Source of the DNA: a virus
IMG/VR virus record: IMGVR_UViG_3300044535_001065
Span: 1-35,431 of that record
Direction: 5' to 3' (one strand)
Length of the DNA stretch: 35,431 bases
The notes beneath the pieces are model-generated. The model did no database searches. It saw nothing but the letters and a program-made list of their open reading frames with translations, and was not told the origin of the DNA. Made by a program: the position numbers and the translations under genes. Shown here piece by piece: positions 18,190 to 25,974 of this stretch (position 1 is the first letter of the stretch; every line of letters begins with the position of its first letter).

Positions 18190-19464
18190 TTAAACGCCAG
18201 CCAAACCGTCAACGATCTGAACTGAGCCACCACGTACATCAGCCCAACCAGTGTTGGTGATCATACGGATAGCTAACATGTCCTGTTGGAACATCGAAGC
18301 ATTCAATGCTGGGCCAGTTGCAGGAGCGTCGTCCATCTGGAGCGAAGCTGTGTCGCTAACTGCGAAGCTTGGTGAACCCAAACCGAAGTAAACTTCAGCA
18401 GCGTCAACCAACATGATGCTGTCAGCAGGAGCAGCGTTCGATACCAATACGTCCATACCCATGAAGCGACCAGAAGCCAACTCAGATTGGAATACGAAAG
18501 AACCAGTAGCAGACATGGTCATGCTCAAGCCGAGGTGAACAGCAGGAGTCATGATAGCAACAGGCTTGCTGGTGCGGTTCTGAGCAGACATTGCATTCAA
18601 TGCTTGCTTCAAAGCAGCAATAACTTCAGCTGTTGAAGGACCAGTTGCTGTGATTGGTGTAACACCGAACAACAGACCAGCAGGGGACAATGGGGTCGCA
18701 CCAGCATCGCTGAAAGCTACAGAATCCAACAGAGCAGCAGTATCACGGATGATAGCGTCGCGCAGGATTGGCTCGATAGCAGGAGTAGACTTGCGGAGGA
18801 TCTCCGAAGTGGCTACAGTGATAACGCCCATCTTGCTTGACACAATGGTCTTGCTACCAAACGCAGTTTTCTTAACTGGAATGGATTTTCCTTCGCCGAT
18901 GAAAGCACCAGCCAATGCGGTTGTGGAACCAGCATAGAAAGGAACGATCACAGAGTTGCTACCGTCGAAAGACAAGCTTACGCCACCTTTAGCTGCCAAC
19001 TGTGGCAACAAAGCAGCAGGACGGAGTAAATCGAGGAATGTGCCATAGGACTCACGAACGAGTTCTTGTGCCCAACCAGCAACGTCTGTACGAGCTTCTG
19101 GAGTAGCAGCTTTGGTTACAGCGTATGTGCCAGACTCTTGACCATACAATGCCTCAGCAGCAGCCAATTGGCTAATGCCGTCAACTTTAGCTTTCACAGC
19201 TACCAGAGCTTGCTTCTCGAAAGAGTACTCATTGGCAGATTTGTTACGGACAAAAGCAGGAGCAGTCTTGGTGATCAATACTTGCTCAGCCTTCTCTAAC
19301 GAACCGATCTTGGCTTGGTCTTCTTCGATTGACTTGGTCAATTGCTCGAGAGTCTCAGCGTCAACATCTTGACCTTCAGCAGCAGCTTGTGCTAAAGTTG
19401 CTAGTTCAGATTTCTTTGCTTCTACAGCAGATTTTGCTGCTTCAATTTTTGCGGAAATAGACAT
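18190..19464 (-). CDS. Major capsid protein, HK97 fold
   Basis: A 424-aa protein that would form the icosahedral shell. Residues 1-60 are a charged coiled coil (AKIEAAKSAVEAKKSELATL), typical of the delta/scaffold domain removed by the prohead protease. The mature part probably starts near residue 105-125 (before or around KAATPEARTDVAGW). Downstream segments are typical of the family: the early ELVRESYGTFLDLLRP, SFVFQSELASGRFMGMDVLVSN, and VYFGLGSPSF. Translation starts at an ATG with AAGGAT. It follows the protease by nine bases. The cleavage position is inferred, not read. Confidence 0.92.
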   Translation of the reverse strand: MSISAKIEAAKSAVEAKKSELATLAQAAAEGQDVDAETLEQLTKSIEEDQAKIGSLEKAEQVLITKTAPAFVRNKSANEYSFEKQALVAVKAKVDGISQLAAAEALYGQESGTYAVTKAATPEARTDVAGWAQELVRESYGTFLDLLRPAALLPQLAAKGGVSLSFDGSNSVIVPFYAGSTTALAGAFIGEGKSIPVKKTAFGSKTIVSSKMGVITVATSEILRKSTPAIEPILRDAIIRDTAALLDSVAFSDAGATPLSPAGLLFGVTPITATGPSTAEVIAALKQALNAMSAQNRTSKPVAIMTPAVHLGLSMTMSATGSFVFQSELASGRFMGMDVLVSNAAPADSIMLVDAAEVYFGLGSPSFAVSDTASLQMDDAPATGPALNASMFQQDMLAIRMITNTGWADVRGGSVQIVDGLAGV

Positions 19465-19473
19465 AATTATCCT

Positions 19474-20205
19474 TTATTTCTTTAATAGGCTCTTTGCCTT
19501 TTGATAGGCATTGAGTAATTGTTCATCTTTAATCTTCACTTGTCCGAAGACGGAGTTAGGATTGTGCGGTTTGCTAGATTTATGACCAGCAGTTAGAAGT
19601 GTTTGAGCCTTTTCAAGCGCCACGGAAAGTGGTAGAGGTGTATCGTCGTCAACATCAATGTCGGAATCGACTCCGTCAACAGATACAAAGGTTTTAACTA
19701 CATCATTACTAATGTCCAAGGATTTAGCGATCCTTATTGCGTTGGCATTCGCTGGCACGGATACGAGAGAAACCTCACGCAACACAGCCTTGTGAACAAC
19801 CATGCCCTTCCGTGGGCGACCTTGAGCGTCTTTCCTTTTCTCAAAGGATTTTACACCAAAGCCAACAGAAGTGGCGTTTAAAATTCCTGCGGACACCAAA
19901 GCGTTTGCGTACTTCAATACATCGCTTACTGGTGGTGCAAGAGTTAAATCTGCGATTGTCTCGTAACCGCCTTTTTCGCGAGCACGAGTCTGAATGTTTG
20001 ACCAGCGACCTATAGGTTGCTTATGGTCGTGTTGCAGGAGACAGATTGGATTTGCCATAAACTCATCCAACTGCCATCCGTCTTGCTTGACAATATCTTC
20101 GTCGCGATCTGGATCGTCTGTTGAGATGACGAATCTATAGGTAGGATCTGTAGTGCCTACAACCTGTTCAACAGGTGAGGTCAGAGCTTTGTTAATGATA
20201 TCCAT
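19474..20205 (-). CDS. Prohead (capsid maturation) serine protease, HK97 type
   Basis: A 243-aa protein of the Peptidase U35 family. It would trim the scaffold domain of the capsid protein during head assembly. Motifs: DRDEDIVKQDGW near residue 34, LLQHDHKQPIGRW around the catalytic His (H59 or H61), and ILNATSVGFGV around the catalytic Ser113, followed by VLREVSLVSVPANA, a strongly conserved family stretch. The C-terminal 70 residues look like a linker rich in Asp and Lys. The start has AAAGGAG. It lies between the holin and the capsid gene, so lysis and head genes share one transcript. Confidence 0.93.
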   Translation of the reverse strand: MDIINKALTSPVEQVVGTTDPTYRFVISTDDPDRDEDIVKQDGWQLDEFMANPICLLQHDHKQPIGRWSNIQTRAREKGGYETIADLTLAPPVSDVLKYANALVSAGILNATSVGFGVKSFEKRKDAQGRPRKGMVVHKAVLREVSLVSVPANANAIRIAKSLDISNDVVKTFVSVDGVDSDIDVDDDTPLPLSVALEKAQTLLTAGHKSSKPHNPNSVFGQVKIKDEQLLNAYQKAKSLLKK

Positions 20206-20217
20206 TTGATATCTCCT

Positions 20218-20841
20218 TTATTTAACCTTAATTAGCATGTCTGAAGCGATGTTTAGATAGTGTGTTTCAACTTTGTCTATACCACCAGGTGGTTGCTCTT
20301 TCCAACCTACAGTGATCTGTCCGATAAATTCATTGGGATCTGGTGGCACAGAAACTCTACATGTCCAGTTGACACCTTTGGTTTTGTAGAAGTAGCCGAT
20401 TTGCGATCTTGGAGTAGCGTATTCCGAGCACGGAATCTCTCCTGCCATTAGTCTAATCACATCGCTATTGTTGTTACCGTTTTTATTAAAGAGCGCATTC
20501 GTAAGACCGTCGATTTCTTTTACTCGACCTTCTTTGGTGTAGACGCGAGCTACTGAGCGTTTACCAAGAATAGGGTCTACTTCAAGAATGGCGACTAAAT
20601 CTACCTTTAGTGTAGTGAATAAAAGCTTTGCAGCGTCGTCATATTTAGACGAATCCATCCTTGGTAGTTCTTGACTTTTCTGATAAGCGCCGATTAATAG
20701 AGCCTGATTTGCATACACAAAATAGCCAGTAAAAGCCAGTACAGCAAGCAGAACAACAACGCCGAGCTTAAATGGGCTATCAATATAAGATAGGACTCCC
20801 AACAGAGTGTCTTTTGCATTTGATTGGTCTATTTCTGCCAT
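20218..20841 (-). CDS. T4-type holin (class III), single membrane segment with periplasmic domain
   Basis: A 207-aa protein with a short cytoplasmic N-terminus, one transmembrane helix (about residues 25-43, FKLGVVVLLAVLAFTGYFV) and a large C-terminal domain. T4 holin T has the same architecture and similar size (218 aa). The C-terminal part also resembles T: a WTC-V---PNEFIGQITVGWKE stretch parallels T4 YSCPYF---NIYAGTITMYW, and the end ASDMLIKVK resembles AARILGRAK. Holins open the inner membrane at a set time. The gene overlaps the o-spanin by 13 bases and closes the lysis cassette, which supports the call. I compared with T4 T from memory. Confidence 0.7.
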   Translation of the reverse strand: MAEIDQSNAKDTLLGVLSYIDSPFKLGVVVLLAVLAFTGYFVYANQALLIGAYQKSQELPRMDSSKYDDAAKLLFTTLKVDLVAILEVDPILGKRSVARVYTKEGRVKEIDGLTNALFNKNGNNNSDVIRLMAGEIPCSEYATPRSQIGYFYKTKGVNWTCRVSVPPDPNEFIGQITVGWKEQPPGGIDKVETHYLNIASDMLIKVK

Positions 20842-21065
20842 TTTGATAAGCCCTCGTGTCTACTGCGACAATCACCGTACTGGTTGATTACGTCTACAGT
20901 AAATTCGACCAGCTCACCTAGCGTTTTTACTTCGGATACCATTACAATTGGAGGGCAAGGTTGTGATAGATCACTTGGAGCCGTTTGCTGTATCAATTGC
21001 ACTCTTGAGGATGCGCAACCCATCAGGAGGAAGGGCACAAGTATAATCAGATTTCTTAGTTTCAT
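20829..21065 (-). CDS. Outer-membrane spanin lipoprotein (Rz1-like)
   Basis: A 78-aa protein with a lipoprotein signal peptide: Lys/Arg start, hydrophobic core and lipobox LLMGC with acylated Cys17. The mature part is about 60 residues. Its start lies inside the i-spanin gene in another frame (95-base overlap), the classic overlapped Rz/Rz1 arrangement. It would link to the i-spanin through the periplasm and fuse inner and outer membranes in the last step of lysis. The start has GAGGTGA upstream. Confidence 0.85.
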   Translation of the reverse strand: MKLRNLIILVPFLLMGCASSRVQLIQQTAPSDLSQPCPPIVMVSEVKTLGELVEFTVDVINQYGDCRSRHEGLSKWQK

Positions 21066-21303
21066 TTCTCACCTCGACTGTAAGCTTCTTTTGTGAAGCT
21101 GTTGCGATATCTCGTTGTTGTTGATATGCTTCAGAGAGGAGTTTACCTTTCTTCTCTAAAGCTTCTTTCTCTTCTAGCACGCTAGTGACGATCTCAGCTT
21201 CACGCTGTAACCAGTAGTTCTGCTCCATCTTCTTTCCAATATAGAAAGAAACTAAGAGTGCGATGACAGCAGCAGCGATCTTTGCTCCTAGGATTGGGTT
21301 CAT
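20971..21303 (-). CDS. Inner-membrane spanin (Rz-like)
   Basis: A 110-aa protein with an N-terminal transmembrane helix (about residues 6-23) and a long Glu/Lys/Gln-rich coiled-coil region (residues 30-80), ending in YTCALPPDGLRILKSAID, a motif common at the end of Rz proteins. Its ATG overlaps the endolysin stop as ATGA. Together with the overlapping lipoprotein it forms the spanin complex of Gram-negative phages. Confidence 0.85.
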   Translation of the reverse strand: MNPILGAKIAAAVIALLVSFYIGKKMEQNYWLQREAEIVTSVLEEKEALEKKGKLLSEAYQQQRDIATASQKKLTVEVRNETKKSDYTCALPPDGLRILKSAIDTANGSK

Positions 21304-21914
21304 GCGAACACCTCTAGAGCTTGAACGTAGTGCGAAGATCTGTCAGCCAGACCTATCTCTCCACCGTTGATTCTCTTGGTGACTGCTTTGACATCACTTG
21401 CGATTGAATTTAGATTGTTCTTGTTCCAAAACCAAGCTGCGGACAGAGCTGCGTATTGTGGCTCTGCTACTTGATCTGGATTGTCGATGATCGATGGCTC
21501 CCCGATGTCATTCGCAAAGGCAGTGTAATTCGACTTGCCTGTCAACTGAATGAATCCTCTTCCACGATATTTGAAGCCTTCACCAGATGCCTCGTCTCCA
21601 TTGCCCATGCGATCTGCATAGACTTTGTTTGCGATTTTCTCTGGTTGGCGATGATAGGGTTCTGCAGATGCTACGGTGGGGAAACGTTTTGGCCATGTGC
21701 CATGCAAACCTTGCGCTGAATAATTCAAGTTCTCTACAGTGGCCTTGAACTTGCCAGATTCGTGCGCTGCTTGCGCTAGGAACATGGCTACTTGTTCTGG
21801 AGTAGAGATATTAAAACGCTCACATGCTGCGGCAAGTGAGTCGGATACTTTAGCAGCAGTAGCTGCGTCTGTTAAATGTGCGGCAACTAAGTTGTCGGCT
21901 GTAATTTGAGTCAT
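21300..21914 (-). CDS. Endolysin, glycoside hydrolase family 19
   Basis: A 204-aa single-domain lysozyme/chitinase-fold enzyme, expected to cut peptidoglycan glycan strands. Motifs: FLAQAAHESGKF with general acid E52, second Glu E61 (ATVENLNYS), YADRMGNGDEASGEG, and YRGRGFIQLTGKSNY, the hallmark of the family. No signal peptide is visible, so release depends on the holin. It starts at an ATG with GAGG seven bases upstream and is first gene of the lysis cassette, directly after an intrinsic terminator. Confidence 0.93.
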   Translation of the reverse strand: MTQITADNLVAAHLTDAATAAKVSDSLAAACERFNISTPEQVAMFLAQAAHESGKFKATVENLNYSAQGLHGTWPKRFPTVASAEPYHRQPEKIANKVYADRMGNGDEASGEGFKYRGRGFIQLTGKSNYTAFANDIGEPSIIDNPDQVAEPQYAALSAAWFWNKNNLNSIASDVKAVTKRINGGEIGLADRSSHYVQALEVFA

Positions 21915-21936
21915 ATTAATCCTCGAGGGTTAGGAT

Positions 21937-21971
21937 AGAAAACAGGAGGACAGTTTGTGGCCATCCTCCTG
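21937..21971 (-). terminator. Intrinsic (Rho-independent) terminator upstream of the lysis cassette
   Basis: In the minus-strand RNA, CAGGAGGA and TCCTCCTG form a perfect 8-bp GC-rich stem around a 13-base loop, followed directly by TTTTCT. It lies 66 bases after the 22034-22837 gene and 22 bases before the endolysin start. It would end or reduce transcription from the accessory block before lysis and head genes, so those need read-through or another promoter. Confidence 0.75.
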
Positions 21972-21975
21972 AAAT

Positions 21976-22006
21976 CTTATAGAGAATTCACTCCCCCAAG
22001 CTTCAA
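21976..22006 (-). promoter_or_regulatory. Weak candidate sigma70-like promoter
   Basis: On the minus strand TTGAAG (-35-like, 22006-22001) and TATAAG (-10-like, 21981-21976) are separated by 19 bases, longer than the usual 17. Transcription would begin just before the terminator described above. It is the only pair with a near-consensus -10 that I found in this gap; it may be chance. Confidence 0.2.
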
Positions 22007-22033
22007 CCCTACAGATTTTTCCATAGCACTAAC

Positions 22034-22837
22034 TTAGCGGATAGCTGTGTTAGCGTTAGAAGCACTGTTACCAGACATAGTACCAGAACCAATATTAATT
22101 TGGTCGTTGGTAGCACGCTGATAAATCAAAGGAACTACACCATTCAATAGATTGGTAATTCCTTGGAGTTGAGCTTGTTGCTGAGCTTGTTGTTGCATTT
22201 GATTTACGTTCTGTGTAACGTTTACTTCGGTACCTAGAGCACGATTCGATGCGTCTAAGGTCATGAGCTTGTCACGCAGAGCTTGTGCTTCATTCTGAGC
22301 GATTGCTTGTAGAATGACAGCATTACCTTGGGCTACTTGTGTAGACAAGTCCTTAGTAGCTAATAAGTTACTTGTAGAACCTGCCATGACAGTATTACCT
22401 AACTGGTTCAAACCTTGGCAAATGCTGTTGCTTTGTTGTAGAATTGCGTTTTGAGTTTGTGAAGCGGTCAAAGGAATAGATCCTTGGATATCGCCTAACT
22501 TGCTCAATACTTCAGTAGTAGCAATCTGGGTTACCACAGAGCCAGGACCTTCGCCACCGTTTCCACCCAACCAGCCACCGTTACGATTGCCGATGAGAGC
22601 ACCGAATAGAAGTCCTGCCAGAAGACCACCACCGCCACCACCAAACCCAAAACCGTCCATGCCATAACCAGCGGCACCTCCAGAATGAGGTTTAAACACA
22701 TTAGTAATTTCAGGTGTTTCATACATATTTTTGTTTCCTTTTTCAAAATGCTCCCAGATGGAGTCAATTGACTTTTCGTGGGAAGCTAGTTTGTCCATGA
22801 CGTGCGCATACATCTGCTGTACTGTTGCATCATCCAT
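22034..22837 (-). CDS. Gly-rich, Gln-rich phage protein of unknown function
   Basis: A 267-aa protein. Residues 1-35 are helical (VQQMYAHVMDKLASHEKSID). Residues 52-97 are Gly-rich with a hydrophobic core (GGGGGGLLAGLLFGALIG) that could insert in a membrane. The remainder is predicted helical, rich in Gln, Asn and Ala, with a QMQQQAQQQAQLQ tract near residue 214. This architecture (Gly-rich centre plus Q/N-rich helix) is seen in uncharacterised phage structural-region proteins. It stands alone between a 151-base gap upstream and a terminator downstream, so it may be expressed as its own unit. A virion or injected protein is possible; I do not know its function. Confidence 0.65.
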   Translation of the reverse strand: MDDATVQQMYAHVMDKLASHEKSIDSIWEHFEKGNKNMYETPEITNVFKPHSGGAAGYGMDGFGFGGGGGGLLAGLLFGALIGNRNGGWLGGNGGEGPGSVVTQIATTEVLSKLGDIQGSIPLTASQTQNAILQQSNSICQGLNQLGNTVMAGSTSNLLATKDLSTQVAQGNAVILQAIAQNEAQALRDKLMTLDASNRALGTEVNVTQNVNQMQQQAQQQAQLQGITNLLNGVVPLIYQRATNDQINIGSGTMSGNSASNANTAIR

Positions 22838-22988
22838 ACTATACTCCTTTCTGTTAATTAAGAATGTGAAACGCTCTTTTTACGGAACGCTTCCTCTTCG
22901 TAACAAAAGGGGGTGTGAACGGGATAGGGGACTAACTAGGTTTGGTGCATTTTGATCGGGATTCAGTACTTGGGGGTGTGATAAATTC
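22838..22988. promoter_or_regulatory. 151-base intergenic region with direct repeats
   Basis: This is one of the larger gaps. The plus-strand 10-mer GGGGGTGTGA occurs twice (22909-22918 and 22972-22981), 63 bases apart. GAAACGCT and GGAACGCT also repeat at 22868-22875 and 22884-22891, the latter inside the small inverted repeat GGAA-CGC-TTCC. I found no convincing sigma70 promoter. The repeats may be binding sites for a regulator or promoter elements of a phage polymerase. Confidence 0.35.
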
Positions 22989-23780
22989 TTATTTTAAAGG
23001 GATCTCTCCCTTTGTGATAAACGACTGACGAACAGCTTCAAACTTTTCATAAAGTTCTGTAGGGATGACAGCTTCATCGATGTTTTGACGCATTCTTGCT
23101 GCCATCTCTTCTAACTGGGAAATGTCCCCGTTATAATTAAACGTTTTAGTGACTTTCTTTGTGTCGTAAAAGTCCATAATAATGTGGTAACGATCCTCGT
23201 CGGAATCATTACGAATTTGGTGCCATTGGTTTACCCAAACAGCGTAAGCTTTGCCAGCTTCCATGTGCAGCGTAGTACCGTTGCAGATGAACACGCACTT
23301 ATCGTTAGTGATCAGCGGAATGTGAAGCCGAGCCATGTAATCGTCAGTGTCTGCATCTCTGTGAACTAAAGACTTTGCTCTGGCTTTGAGACAGGTGACA
23401 CGAACTCGTCTTGGAGTCAAACCTAGCTCAGAAATCTGATCGATAACTTTTGCGATCTCGCCTTGATAGGCTTGTGTAGGATTCTTGTGCTCCATAGAGT
23501 GGGCGATGTCAAAGAACTTGAGAGCTTCGTAATTGCTCTTACCCTTTGGGAAGTAAACTTCCATTGCCTCGCCTTCATCGTTTTGGAAGAAGTCCCATCC
23601 GTCTTTCCAATCGCCTGTGCGAGAGGTTATAGACCATCCACCAAAACCATGATACAAAGGAGTTTCATACTCCTCTCCTTGGATAATTTGATTACCCAAT
23701 GTGAAGACGTGCTTCTTGACATCTTCACGTAATTTCTCAACATCAAACGAGAGTAGACTTGTTAGATCTTCGTAGAACAT
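22989..23780 (-). CDS. Aspartyl/asparaginyl beta-hydroxylase-like 2OG-Fe(II) oxygenase
   Basis: A 263-aa protein. The core (about residues 125-205) fits the Asp/Asn beta-hydroxylase family: VRVTCLKA, HRD with Fe ligands H140 and D142, RLHIPLITN, then CNGTTLHMEAGKAYAVWVNQWHQIRNDS with Fe ligand H187, and R197 for 2-oxoglutarate (DEDRYHIIMD). Such enzymes hydroxylate side chains using O2 and 2-oxoglutarate. Substrate unknown; a phage or host protein is most likely. Its ATG overlaps the desaturase stop by one base (TAATG), so it is the last gene of the enzyme block. Confidence 0.85.
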   Translation of the reverse strand: MFYEDLTSLLSFDVEKLREDVKKHVFTLGNQIIQGEEYETPLYHGFGGWSITSRTGDWKDGWDFFQNDEGEAMEVYFPKGKSNYEALKFFDIAHSMEHKNPTQAYQGEIAKVIDQISELGLTPRRVRVTCLKARAKSLVHRDADTDDYMARLHIPLITNDKCVFICNGTTLHMEAGKAYAVWVNQWHQIRNDSDEDRYHIIMDFYDTKKVTKTFNYNGDISQLEEMAARMRQNIDEAVIPTELYEKFEAVRQSFITKGEIPLK

Positions 23781-24490
23781 TATAATTCTTTCTTGAATTG
23801 GATTAAGTTGAATTTATTTAGTAATCTTAGATATTGATATCCGAGATCAAACTCATACTTCTTTACAGCAAAGTTACATTGCCTGCTGTTGTTGTGATGA
23901 TTGTTGTGCATCTCTTCGCCAACACAAAGAATCCCAACTGGTGATATATTCTTCGTTAGGTCTTTATTGTCAAAATTTCTGTAACCGATAGAGTGTCCAA
24001 AAACTGTGATAGTTGTGATCGTAAGGAAATTCACTACAAATAAATGTACTAGCCAAATCAGGATTCCTAACCAACCGAACAGTGTTACCGTGAGTAAAAG
24101 AAATAGAAACGGACCAAGTCTTGGATGTTTCTCAACAAAACCGACAGGCAATTCTCCGCCATATCTAGAAAGATCCTCAGGCGAAGTCTCTATTTTATAC
24201 GACCTAAAGAAACTAGGCACAAGACAACACTTCAGCAAACTCCAGTAACCAAAGCGTGGCGTGTGCGGATCTTTGTTACTATCTGAGAATACATGATGCT
24301 TTCGGTGTTGAACCACAAAAGCTGTAGATACAGTTTCAAAAAGAAACCAATACAGAACTCTCATAACAGATTCTAGACGTGGGTTCATTGTATACTGTCT
24401 ATGTATCAGATAGCGATGCATATACAGAGAGGCAAGAACCACACCGAGGTGAATCGTAAAGATTGTATATAAGATCGCAAAGATTAGCAT
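23780..24490 (-). CDS. Membrane fatty-acid desaturase
   Basis: A 236-aa integral membrane di-iron enzyme with hydrophobic segments near residues 1-22, 42-60, 126-148 and 148-165. The three His boxes of acyl desaturases are intact: HRYLIH (25-30), HRKHH (62-66) and HNNHH (195-199), plus GHSIGYRNF near 165-173. Members insert a double bond in an acyl chain of a lipid or acyl-thioester, needing reduced ferredoxin or cytochrome b5 from the host. It is shorter than many homologues (about 250-380 aa) but no box is missing. It starts with GAGGAAAG and overlaps its neighbours on both sides. It may alter membrane fluidity during infection, or act on a virion-associated lipid or lipopeptide. Confidence 0.9.
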   Translation of the reverse strand: MLIFAILYTIFTIHLGVVLASLYMHRYLIHRQYTMNPRLESVMRVLYWFLFETVSTAFVVQHRKHHVFSDSNKDPHTPRFGYWSLLKCCLVPSFFRSYKIETSPEDLSRYGGELPVGFVEKHPRLGPFLFLLLTVTLFGWLGILIWLVHLFVVNFLTITTITVFGHSIGYRNFDNKDLTKNISPVGILCVGEEMHNNHHNNSRQCNFAVKKYEFDLGYQYLRLLNKFNLIQFKKEL

Positions 24491-25008
24491 ACTTTCCTCA
24501 TTAGGTCTAGAACTTTCTCATACTCTAAATCATTAGAAGAAACTTGAAGAACTTTTCTAATGGACTTGGAACCCACAGGAGAACTAACTCCGTGAATAAC
24601 TTTACCGTTTAGAATGTACACATCTCCAGTTTGAGCTATAAAAGATCCTAACTTTTCCAGTTCATCAATCTTATAGACATGTCCATCACCGTGATCAGCA
24701 TATGTTGATCTATGGCTGTTGTCTCTACTGCTGTAAAAGTTTGTTGTGAAGTTTCCAGCATCTACATAAAAATTTATATTTACACTATCAACAATATCTG
24801 TGTGAGGAGGAACATCTGCTCCTATCATCACGAAAGACGTGTGAAAGTGTTTACTATAAGAACCAAACGACGAGATCAAATCATCTAAGTAAGGAGAAGA
24901 AACATTAAAATACTGTATCTTCTTTCCTTCTTCGTTGAGATCAAATTCTATGCGCTTGTCATGAACATTAAAGTCTATGATGGTGTCAACAGCAAGTTTC
25001 TTAAACAT
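24484..25008 (-). CDS. 2OG-Fe(II) oxygenase-like protein, paralogue of upstream gene
   Basis: A 174-aa protein. A double-stranded beta-helix pattern is visible: PPHTDIVDSVNINFYVDAG with candidate Fe ligands H69 and D71, GDVYILNGKVIHGVSS with candidate ligand H139, and R151 (RKVLQVSS) in the position of a 2-oxoglutarate-binding Arg. The upstream protein has the same order (PHVDMG, YLLNVSKPHGV, RQALSF) and even the same residue numbers for the HxD pair, so the two are paralogues. I cannot name a substrate. Start and stop overlap its neighbours by one and seven bases. Confidence 0.65.
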   Translation of the reverse strand: MFKKLAVDTIIDFNVHDKRIEFDLNEEGKKIQYFNVSSPYLDDLISSFGSYSKHFHTSFVMIGADVPPHTDIVDSVNINFYVDAGNFTTNFYSSRDNSHRSTYADHGDGHVYKIDELEKLGSFIAQTGDVYILNGKVIHGVSSPVGSKSIRKVLQVSSNDLEYEKVLDLMRKVC

Positions 25009-25568
25009 TAGAATGAACCATACTCTTTCAATGATTGGTATACAGTTTCATATGGAAGATCTGTAGTAAAGGACAGTGCTTGTCTGTAGTTTTCTCTAGA
25101 AATTCCCTCTACACCGTGTGGTTTAGAGACATTCAAAAGATATATGTCATGGCGCTTCGCCACAAACTGATCTTCTAGAACTAGATTCTCCACCTTCATT
25201 CCACAGGCACAATCGCCAGCACAGAAACGCTCTGGTGTACAGCCTTCACATGTCACAGGCTTTGGCTTGTCCAATTCTCTAGCTTTCACAGAGAAGAACT
25301 GCGTAGTAGCATTGTTCTCAGAAAGGTAAAGATTAATTCGACAACCAATGCCCATGTCAACGTGTGGAGACGCACTGTCGCCAATAAATGTCATGTAAGA
25401 TAGGTTGAAATAATTCTTCAAGTGATTTGGAAGGAGAATGTTCCTGCTCAGATCCGTCTTGTAGTATTTAGTCCAACCTCCACCACAACTATGCTGCTCA
25501 CCTAGATTCTTGAAGTCCTTGTATAAACTTGGACTAATGCTGTCTAGCTTAGTGAAGAATGGGTTCAT
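25008..25568 (-). CDS. 2OG-Fe(II) oxygenase-like protein with Cys-rich insert
   Basis: A 186-aa protein. Candidate Fe ligands are H69 and D71 (SPHVDMG) and H151 (KPHGV), with R162 as the probable 2-oxoglutarate Arg. Between them is an insert with five Cys (C107, C110, C116, C120, C122; CEGC ... CAGDCAC) that its paralogue lacks. The insert could bind zinc or a metal cluster, or be a docking site for the Cys-rich protein encoded upstream. It overlaps the upstream gene by ATGA and the downstream gene by TAATG, showing tight co-expression. Enzyme activity is inferred from motif spacing. Confidence 0.65.
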   Translation of the reverse strand: MNPFFTKLDSISPSLYKDFKNLGEQHSCGGGWTKYYKTDLSRNILLPNHLKNYFNLSYMTFIGDSASPHVDMGIGCRINLYLSENNATTQFFSVKARELDKPKPVTCEGCTPERFCAGDCACGMKVENLVLEDQFVAKRHDIYLLNVSKPHGVEGISRENYRQALSFTTDLPYETVYQSLKEYGSF

Positions 25569-25969
25569 AGCTTGCTCTGAAAGTCCACCATAGGTTTAGT
25601 GCTGATGCCTTCGGCTGCTACCATATCCTTAGGAATTGGAAGACCTTTCTTCGCTGCCCACTCTTTGTACTTGGCTACAACCCAACTTGGAGTGTAGTCG
25701 ATACCTTCATGTGGATCCTTCAGTGCGTCGTAGAATTCATTACCATATACGATATAATTAATCAGAGGATCGCCTGGCAATAAATATACTTTAGCAAATA
25801 CTGTGTGATATTTCTGAGCCATCTCAAAGAAACTCTCCAACTCAGCTTGAGTCAGAGTCGTGAATGTGGCTGCTACTTCACTATCAAGAAAGTACTTGAT
25901 GTTGTTATTATAATCTGTAACGTTAAAGTTTGGAGGTGGTTTAGAAACAACCCTAAATATAGTACTCAT
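25565..25969 (-). CDS. Hypothetical protein in the oxygenase block
   Basis: A 134-aa protein with no motif that I recognise. It begins MSTIFRVVSKPPPNFNV, has a likely alpha-helical middle (LTQAELESFFEMAQKYHTV) and a Trp/Tyr/Lys-rich stretch (YTPSWVVAKYKEWAAKKGL), and lacks Cys. AAGGA lies nine bases before its ATG. Position between two oxygenase-like genes, with a 4-base overlap downstream and 5-base gap upstream, suggests a linked role such as substrate, adaptor or virion part. Confidence 0.55.
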   Translation of the reverse strand: MSTIFRVVSKPPPNFNVTDYNNNIKYFLDSEVAATFTTLTQAELESFFEMAQKYHTVFAKVYLLPGDPLINYIVYGNEFYDALKDPHEGIDYTPSWVVAKYKEWAAKKGLPIPKDMVAAEGISTKPMVDFQSKL

Positions 25970-25974
25970 AATTT

